64,000 nt of DNA from NCBI GenBank assembly GCA_003116995.1, contig BDSL01000034.1, positions 434,001-498,000 of the forward strand, read 5' to 3'. Numbering within the stretch: the stretch's first letter is position 1; each line of letters begins with the position of its first letter. Both the position numbers and the translations under genes were made by a program. The notes beneath the pieces are model-generated. The model searched no databases and was not told the DNA's origin. It saw only the letters and a program-made list of their open reading frames with translations. Origin of the DNA: Yamagishiella unicocca (Eukaryota; Chlorophyta; Chlorophyceae; Chlamydomonadales; Volvocaceae). This document shows positions 57,674-64,000 of the stretch, in pieces.

Positions 57674-60600
57674 TCACTCCCCCCCCAGCGACTGCTCCGC
57701 CGCCGCCAGGTCCGCCATCCACTGCACCCGTGCCATGAGCAGCTCCCCCTGGCGCACCATGTTCTGGCTCTCAACCACCATCTGCTGCAGCGCCGGGTGA
57801 AGCTCTGGCCGAGACCCCAGGCACGAGGGCCCCGCCAGACCCTGCACCTGCGCCGGATCCTGCTCCGAAACCCGCATCGCCATGACGTCCGCCAGTACCT
57901 CCCTTCCCGCCGCTGAGGCGACAACTTCGGCGGTCGACGGTGGCAGCGACCGGCCATCAGCAGGCAGCAGGGGCATCAGTCGCTTCGCCATCAGCAGTAA
58001 CGCGTCGAGCGTCCTGGGGCTTACAATGCCCGGCGCTGGCTGCTGCTGCTGAGGGGCCGCGCCCTGCCCCATCGCCCTGGGACCGCCAGCTCTGCAGGCA
58101 GCACCGGCGGTCGGCATCGCCGACCCGGGCTGCGCATCCTCAGCTTTGACACCCGAGCAGTCGCTTCTTGCGACGCGGGCCACCGCTGCTGCTTTCCCAC
58201 GAGCCCGCTGCGACAGTGGTCGGGCCGACCTGCCCTGATCCGGCTGGCTGGTAGACGTGGGGTAGACGTCCGCAGCTGGGTGAGGACCGGCGGCGGCAGT
58301 CGCTGCTGCAAGCGGGTCGCTAGGTCTCGGAGCTGCGCCAGTCGGGTAGCCGCCATCGCGGCTGCCATCACCTCCGCTTGCCGCAGCCGGCTGGTCCACA
58401 CTGATGCGCTTGAAGCATGGGAACAGCTGCCGCCGAACGCCGTCGTCGTCCTCCTCGTCGTCCTCGGGCACACCCTCATCATACTCATACTCGCCGCCCT
58501 CCTCGCTACATTCGCCGCCCTCCTCGCTGCACTCGCCGCCCTCCTCCTCTTCACCCTCCCCTTCCTCGCTACACTCGCCGCCCTCCTCGCTGCACTCGCC
58601 GCCCTCCTCCTCTTCACCCTCCCCTTCCTCGCTACACTCGCCGCCCTCCTCCTCTTCACCCTCCCCTTCCTCACCCTCTTCACACTCCCCCTCGCCCCAT
58701 TCCTCCTGTTCTCCCGCCTCTCCGGCTACATGCCCCTCGCCCTCTTCCGCGCACCCAGCCTCCTCCTCCTCTCCCCCCTCCGCCGTGTCTTCGGCCCAGG
58801 CCGCGTACCCGCCTAGGGCCGGAAGCAAGCGCAGCGGCCGCTGTTCCCAGCCGTCTGGCCCCCAACTATCCTCGGCGATGCCCTCTCCGCCCCCTCTGCG
58901 CTGTTGCTGATATCCCCTGGGCAGCGGCCCCCACAGCGCGCGCGTCCGGGCGCACACGTTTAGGACGCGCGCTCGCCCCACTCGTGGGTGGCGCAGCAGG
59001 TGCTGTATGGTGTCGCGGTCAAGGTTCTCGCAGCCCCCGATGTCCACCAGGATGGCCGGCCCCGGCAGTGAAGTCCAGACATTGATACTGCAGGTGACGT
59101 TGCTGTCCTTAACGGACAGGAAGCGGAGCTTCGGTGCAAACAAATTTAATGAGGGGATCGCGCACCTGGAGGTCGTGGTGGTGGTGGTGGCCGGGGGGGG
59201 GGGAGCGGGGGCAGAGAGGAAACACGTGAACATGTCGGCACTTGAGGGGCGGACGGTGAAAAACCCGACAAGGAAACGTTGGGGCCGTGCGGGAAGGGGG
59301 GGTGGCGAGCAGGGGGGTGGATGGGTAGAGAGGCAAGTAGTGTTCCTCTCATGGGGTGGAGCAGCCGAGCGTGTAGAGAGAGTGCAGCGAGGACAGCGAC
59401 GTGACTGTTCGACCGACCAGCAGCCATCCCCGGAAACCCCAGCCCTCGAAACATGACCCTCCTCGCAACAACAAACTGCTCACCCAATGAATGCCAACCG
59501 GTGGCAGTTAGGCAGGGATAGCTCGAGGTCGAGGATGGCGGCGCTGCTGATCAGCGAGTCAACGATCACTGTTGTGAGAGCCATGCACGACACGAAGGAC
59601 ATTTCGAGGCCCTGCGTCGAATGGACGCGCACGCCTTCGAGCTGCAGGTGACGTAGGAACCAGAGGTCGAGCTGCAGCGTCTGGGCCGGGTAACCCTGCC
59701 GGAGGCGGGAGGTGGTCGGGGGGGGGGGCGGGAGCAGGCTGGACGTGGAATGTGGCACGTGGAGCGGGGAGAGGCGGGAACGCAGGAGGGCGGGGCCCCA
59801 GGGCTTCGCGCGCAGGTAGGCGAACACCCCAGCCTATGGTAGGCGAACACCCCAGCCTATGGTAGGCGAACACCCCAGCCTATGGTAGGCGAACACCCCA
59901 GCCTATGGTAGGCGAACACCCCAGCCTATGGTAGGCGAACACGGGTCCTCGCGCGGGTCGGTCAGCATCCCACCCTATGACCAGCGGGCTGCGGCGCTGG
60001 GGGATTTCGAGGAAGCCCCTCCGCTAGGGCTACAACTCGGTGAGCAGGCGACACCGGAGCATGCCGGGCTGCAAAACGACTGGGCGCCAATACAGTTAAA
60101 ACACGCCCCACGGTTAAACCACGCCCAACAGTTAAACCGGCAATACCAGCATGGCGTGCTCAATACCGGCATGGCGCGCTCATGCGGGATCAATGGGTTT
60201 CGCGGCAAGTGAGGCCCCCGGGGCCCCCGGGGGGCTCTGACCCAGCTGGTCGCCTCAGGTAGCCTCAGGTAGCCGGCCAGCCCCCCTTGCACTCCACATG
60301 CCGGTTAGGGCGGTAGGGGTGGCCCTTGCTTACGTCACGTCAGGCCGGCAAGCCGGCGACACGGGAGGTTCGAGGAAGACCCGTGGATGGGACACGGGAG
60401 GTGGGGCATTGATGACTGCACCGCAGCCCGGCGGGATGGGACGAGCCGCGAGGGCACATCAGCACCGGGCCATCGCCCGCATGTGGAGCCTACCCCCACC
60501 GACCCATATCGCACCACGTTGTGGCCGATTAGCAGGTGCGTGAGCGACGGCGTGTTGCGGTCGTTGAAGGTGAGGGTCGATAGGGGGATGCGCCAGAGCG

Positions 60601-61229
60601 CCAACTTGCGGAGGTTGGGAAAGCGGACCCAGGTGAAGTCCAGTGTCGCCAACTTCCAGAACGCCATTTCGTTTGAGGCCAAGGTCGCGACGGGGTTGGA
60701 CTGCGGCTCGCGTCCCCGCGCGTCGTGGGGGATAGCACCTAGGTGGGCGGGTCGGGTTTGTACGATGGCGAGCTGGTCCAGGGAGGTGAAGGCGTGGGCC
60801 ATGAACTCCAGTCCAGCCTGGGGAAAGACGAGGGGAGGGAAGGGTGCGGCGGCCGCGGGGTGGGGTTGAGGTGCGGGGTCGGGTATGGGTGGGTCATGAT
60901 GGGGGGCCCTCGCGGGGGGTGAAAAAAGACTCGTTTAAGCGACGTGGGAAGTAGCGTTGGCGCATAGGCTTTGTTTAGGGGTTTTTGAGGAGGGCGTGGC
61001 ATGAGGTCGGGTGTGTGGCTCGCAGGGTAAGGAGGTGCGTGGGTTTGGTTGCGCAACGGCATGAGCGTCGCTTGCCCACCTGGGTCATGTGGTTGGCGGT
61101 GATCCGGGTGACTGTGGTGGGGAGGTCCTTGCGCAGGCGTTTGCAGACCAGGAGGCCTTGCAGAACGTCTCGGTACTCCACATAGTTGTAGACCAGCGAC
61201 AGCACGGCCCAGACATCGCCTACATTCAT
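57674..61229 (-). CDS. F-box-like/leucine-rich protein with acidic repeat region
   Basis: Four minus-strand exons join in phase (717 residues): 61229-61080, 60817-60518, 59695-59484 and 59165-57674. Exon 1 is F-box-like: MNVGDVWAVLSLVYNY, then DVLQGLLVCKRLRKDL. The second and third exons carry irregular leucine-rich segments (FPNLRKLALWRIPLSTLTF, QTLQLDLWFLRHLQLEGV, SAAILDLELSLPNCHRL). The last exon continues with LFAPKLRFLSVKDSNV and ILVDIGGCENLDRDTIQHLL. It then has an acidic block of repeated EEGEGEEEEGGECSEEGG-type units (58480-58680) and an Ala/Gln/Pro-rich C-terminus with a final helical segment (MADLAAAEQSLGGE). F-box/LRR proteins select substrates for SCF ubiquitin ligases; Skp1 binding here is inferred only from the short N-terminal match. 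Target unknown. Confidence 0.75.
59816..59942. repeat. 23-bp tandem repeat in an F-box gene intron
   Basis: Five exact copies of GTAGGCGAACACCCCAGCCT plus ATG, and a partial sixth, lie in the intron between 60517 and 59696. The copies are contiguous, with no spacers, so this is a minisatellite and not a CRISPR array. Confidence 0.95.
60358..60402 (+). mobile_element. Minimal family A insertion with perfect 12-bp duplication
   Basis: A 21-bp core (60370-60390), TCGAGGAAGACCCGTGGATG plus G, sits between identical copies of GACACGGGAGGT at 60358-60369 and 60391-60402. It is in the intron between F-box exons 2 and 3. The tiny core and perfect duplication make it the clearest case of extreme truncation. 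Confidence 0.85.
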
Positions 61230-62743
61230 AAAACATATGCTGTATGAGGATAACGTTGCGGCTGGCTGCCTGTATCCCGCAGCTTGCTGCTGCGACGGCT
61301 CTGCACCTGGCGTTCCACGCGCGCAGGGTCGGGACATTATTCCGGCGCGTGAACCAGACCGCCTAGGAGTACATGTAACAACAAAATCGTCACTTCGCTT
61401 CCGAGCTTGTTTGCGCTGTGATTCAGAGACGGCTTTGATACAAATACGTCCAGTAAACTTCACCAAGCTTAACGGTTCGACTGTCGTCCTGGCAACGTGA
61501 GGAAAAGTGGCAAATGCGACATATTGCGCAGAACATCTTCACAGGCACCATTCATCGATTTGTGCACCAGGCGCGAAGCTGCAATTTAAAGGTTTGAATT
61601 AAAATGTTTGAAGGCACGCGCGCAATGTACTATATAAAAGGTTTTCCCAAGCCTTCTTGTAACGGCATGCGCATCCTGCTATTCATCGTTGATTGGAGAC
61701 CGCGTCGGTGACGGCGAGCTAGTAGTGCGATTTCGCTCGTCTGTCGCGACCCCCGGGCCGGCATAATATGCCTGATGCGCAGTGCATTAATGCTATACGA
61801 CAGGTTTACCTAAACCAAAATTTCAACGATAAATTAACCTTCAATGGTGCCTGCTGAGCGCCTTGGTAGGAAGCAACACCAACTTCCGTACAGCCGCGCC
61901 TTGCAGAGATGCAGACCACGGTCAACGCACGCCCTGACACATGGCCACGTCCCTCCTCGCGCGCTGTAACATCGTCCCCCTCGTAAAAGACAAGGTGGCT
62001 CCCCCGGGATGGCTGGTTCCCGCGGCCCGCAGGGCGGCTCATTGGCACACGAAGGGTCCCAGTAGGTTCCCCGCGAACATGCTCGCCAATTACAGCCGGC
62101 GTACTTATGTACACGTACATCCGTAACCTCAACTAAGTCGAACGTGTTGCACGTTGGCGTAAGTGCAAGGCACAGCTGCACGCAGGCCCAGGCGGGTCTG
62201 GCCACGTCCTCGATCCAGCTTAGTCATTATCCTCGCTAGGCCCGATCAGCGCATCCTGAGGGGTCAGGACAGCCCCCGCCCATCTCGCTAAACCCTTCCA
62301 TCGGCGAATGTCGCCAACGATTATCATGCGAGCCATCAAATGCATAGTTCACGTCCGCGGCCCTACAGCAAAGTACATCACTACACGAGCCGCGCATGGA
62401 CAGCCCTCTGGCGGTCGCACATGCTACCCCTGCCTGCCCCCTTGGTGCACCTGCCGTTATGGGGAACATGGTGAATACACGTCGAAATGCAAAGCACATT
62501 ATACCACACCGCTGCCAGCACCAGACGCCCACCATCGCGCCAACCCCGAGCTGAGTCTTGCGCACCCGCCCACTGCTCTGGTTGCTCCTTCCGTCAGCCA
62601 GAAGCGCCATGCAGCACGTCAGGCATACACCTCCAACGCTAACGCCGACACCGACACCTTCACAAGACGTAGGGGCGACGACACATCCAGCTTCATGCCC
62701 CCATTAACCGCACCGGACCGCCGCCGCTGACGGCCCAGCCCGA
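61230..62743. other. Intergenic region: F-box gene promoter and acetyltransferase 3' flank
   Basis: About 1.5 kb between two minus-strand genes. GC is lower at about 61,370-61,830, upstream of the F-box start. No exon with family resemblance was seen. Confidence 0.5.
62090..62094 (-). terminator. Candidate TGTAA polyadenylation signal for the acetyltransferase gene
   Basis: The first minus-strand TGTAA noticed below the stop at 62744, giving a 3' untranslated region of about 650 bases. Assignment is inference. Confidence 0.35.
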
Positions 62744-63784
62744 CTACCGCCCGTCATCGCTCTCCCTCCCGTCCTCCTCCTCCCCTTCCTCCTCCGACCC
62801 AAGTGGCAGCTCCTTCTTCATAAGCAACCTCACACGTCCACCCAGCATCGCCTTCCAGCCGGGATCCTCCCCCACCACCTGCATGCCGCATCTGCTGTAG
62901 AGCGCCACCGCTGGCTCGTTGTCCTTGTACACGTGCAGCGCGAGGCTCCGCTGCCGCCACAGCAGCGCCTGCGCCTCCACCGCCGCCAGCAGCGCCTGCG
63001 CCACACCGCGGCGGCGCTGACCGGTCCTCACGCACATGCTGCTGACGTAAGCGTACTGGGACGTGGGCTTGGGCAGCACCCGCAACACCTCCCCCGCGGA
63101 CATCAGGGACACCTCAACAACACCCACCAGCCCCCGGCGGCCACTCGGAGGCCCTGTGGCGGCGGCGGCGGCTTCCGGCGCAGCCGACGGCTCGTCTCGC
63201 GACGGCTCCGAGACCTCCTCCGCCACCAGCAGTTGAAAGCCGCATGGGTCCGAGTACTTGGTTTTCTGCTTCAGGGCATCGACCACCTCGGCTCGGAAGT
63301 TGTTGTAGGTGAAGGTGTTGAGGAATGGCACGGGGTTGGTGGTGTGGAAGCTTTCGGTTTGGAGTTCAATGATGGGCGCGTAGTCGCTGTTGTCGTAAGG
63401 GCGCACCCGCCAGCGGGTGCCGTAGGGTGTAGTGAAGATGGCGTTGACGGCTTTGTTTGTAGGACGCACGGGTGACGGGGCAGGTGGCGACGGCACTGTG
63501 TTAGGCTTGCTGGGGTCCGTTGGCGAGGATGTGCTGGTTTCGGTGGCGGTGGTGCAGCAGGTGGCAGCCTTTCGTCGGGGCCGCCACGGCTGCCTGTCAC
63601 CGCCGGTCATCGCGCTGTACGGCTGGAGGCGCTCATAGGGCCCCGGGCTGGCGCTGCGCCACGGCCTGCATTTCGGACACCTGGTCGCAATGTCCGGCAA
63701 AGGCTGAGCGGAGGGAGTGTCGCCGCGATAAGTGTTGAGCCCAGATGCTGTGCGAGCTCGAGAAGTAAGCCGCCCTGCATACAT
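62744..63784 (-). CDS. GNAT-family N-acetyltransferase, probably organelle-targeted
   Basis: Single uninterrupted frame of 346 residues, unusual beside its multi-exon neighbours. Residues 1-115 are rich in Arg, Ser, Thr and Pro with few acids and resemble a transit peptide plus linker. The acetyltransferase fold runs from WRVRPYDNSDYAPIIELQ (about 125) to the C-terminus. The acetyl-CoA loop is CVRTGQRRRGVAQALL (251-266, an R/QxxGxG/A type), followed by LHVYKDNEPAVALYSRCGM (283-301), the usual last strand-helix region. A Glu/Asp-rich tail ends the protein. Plant plastid GNATs have this arrangement and acetylate lysines or protein N-termini; substrate and location here are inferred. An internal Met at residue 59 is an alternative start. 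Confidence 0.85.
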   Translation of the reverse strand: MYAGRLTSRARTASGLNTYRGDTPSAQPLPDIATRCPKCRPWRSASPGPYERLQPYSAMTGGDRQPWRPRRKAATCCTTATETSTSSPTDPSKPNTVPSPPAPSPVRPTNKAVNAIFTTPYGTRWRVRPYDNSDYAPIIELQTESFHTTNPVPFLNTFTYNNFRAEVVDALKQKTKYSDPCGFQLLVAEEVSEPSRDEPSAAPEAAAAATGPPSGRRGLVGVVEVSLMSAGEVLRVLPKPTSQYAYVSSMCVRTGQRRRGVAQALLAAVEAQALLWRQRSLALHVYKDNEPAVALYSRCGMQVVGEDPGWKAMLGGRVRLLMKKELPLGSEEEGEEEDGRESDDGR

Positions 63785-64000
63785 TTATAATGCCTGAAGT
63801 CCAACGCGACCAACCAACGCTTTCGTCCGCGTGCAAATTGTTGGGATATTCTGGAACCGCACGTCAGTCTACGAAGCACAATGCATACAGCCCCCGCACG
63901 ACAGAATCAACAAGTTGACAAAACGAATTCCATGAATGTTGGCCTCTGGCAGTCAACGTCCCAACAGAGATCAGTCGTACACTCCGTACAAATAGCCGCG
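63785..64000. promoter_or_regulatory. 5' flank of the acetyltransferase gene
   Basis: Sequence upstream of the minus-strand start at 63784, to the window edge. It probably contains the leader and proximal promoter. No specific motif is claimed, and an upstream leader exon cannot be excluded. Confidence 0.4.

Noticed and set aside
59816..59942. Evenly spaced 23-bp repeats
   Set aside because: Head-to-tail minisatellite without spacers; not a CRISPR array or attachment site.
1..64000. Bacterial operon, prophage or plasmid interpretation
   Set aside because: No long uninterrupted gene series or ribosome-binding sites; most genes are spliced and resemble eukaryotic families.

Overview
This is nuclear DNA from a green alga, most probably a Chlamydomonas/Volvox-type (volvocine) chlorophyte. 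The evidence is very GC-rich coding sequence, genes broken into many short exons joined by GT...AG introns in consistent phase, long Q/A/G/S/P low-complexity stretches inside proteins, many CA/GT and CCN microsatellites, and an intronic tract of the 8-bp unit CCCTAAAA (reverse complement TTTTAGGG), the telomere unit known from Chlamydomonas and Volvox. No operon, ribosomal RNA, phage or bacterial feature was seen. Gene models were built by eye from splice sites, reading phase and protein-family resemblance; no search was run.

Layout, left to right. (1) 117-167: one possible exon of a minus-strand gene leaving the left edge. (2) 2692-12347, minus: a multi-pass membrane protein resembling the XK-related (XKR) family, fused to a long C-terminal ribonuclease-inhibitor-type leucine-rich-repeat region. 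(3) 13379-17242, plus: a HAD phosphatase of the phosphoglycolate phosphatase family with an organelle presequence, divergent from gene 2. (4) 19930-21770, minus: a 171-residue, mostly helical protein of unknown function in six phase-0 exons. (5) 23122-28109, minus: a type II membrane protein with two ShK-type cysteine modules and an aldo/keto reductase domain. (6) 28395-34523, plus: a WDR44-like WD40 protein, head to head with gene 5 across about 285 bp. (7) 35884-53452, plus: a 25-exon, about 2,462-residue receptor-like nucleotidyl cyclase with signal peptide, extracellular leucine-rich repeats, one membrane helix, two class III cyclase domains and an approximately 870-residue tail. (8) 57674-61229, minus: an F-box-like/leucine-rich protein with an acidic repeat. 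(9) 62744-63784, minus: a single-exon GNAT acetyltransferase.

The genes do not form a pathway. They include possible signalling genes (cyclase, XK-like/LRR, WDR44-like), photorespiration or metabolite repair (phosphoglycolate phosphatase), secretory redox chemistry (ShK-reductase), protein turnover (F-box) and acetylation (GNAT).

The most notable observations are: the two cyclase domains have complementary losses of catalytic residues, as in the C1/C2 halves of animal membrane adenylyl cyclases; an XKR-like domain is fused to leucine-rich repeats; two families of very short, variably truncated insertions carry perfect 12-17 bp target-site duplications; and a 33-bp minisatellite has multiplied a 5' splice site in frame in the reductase gene.
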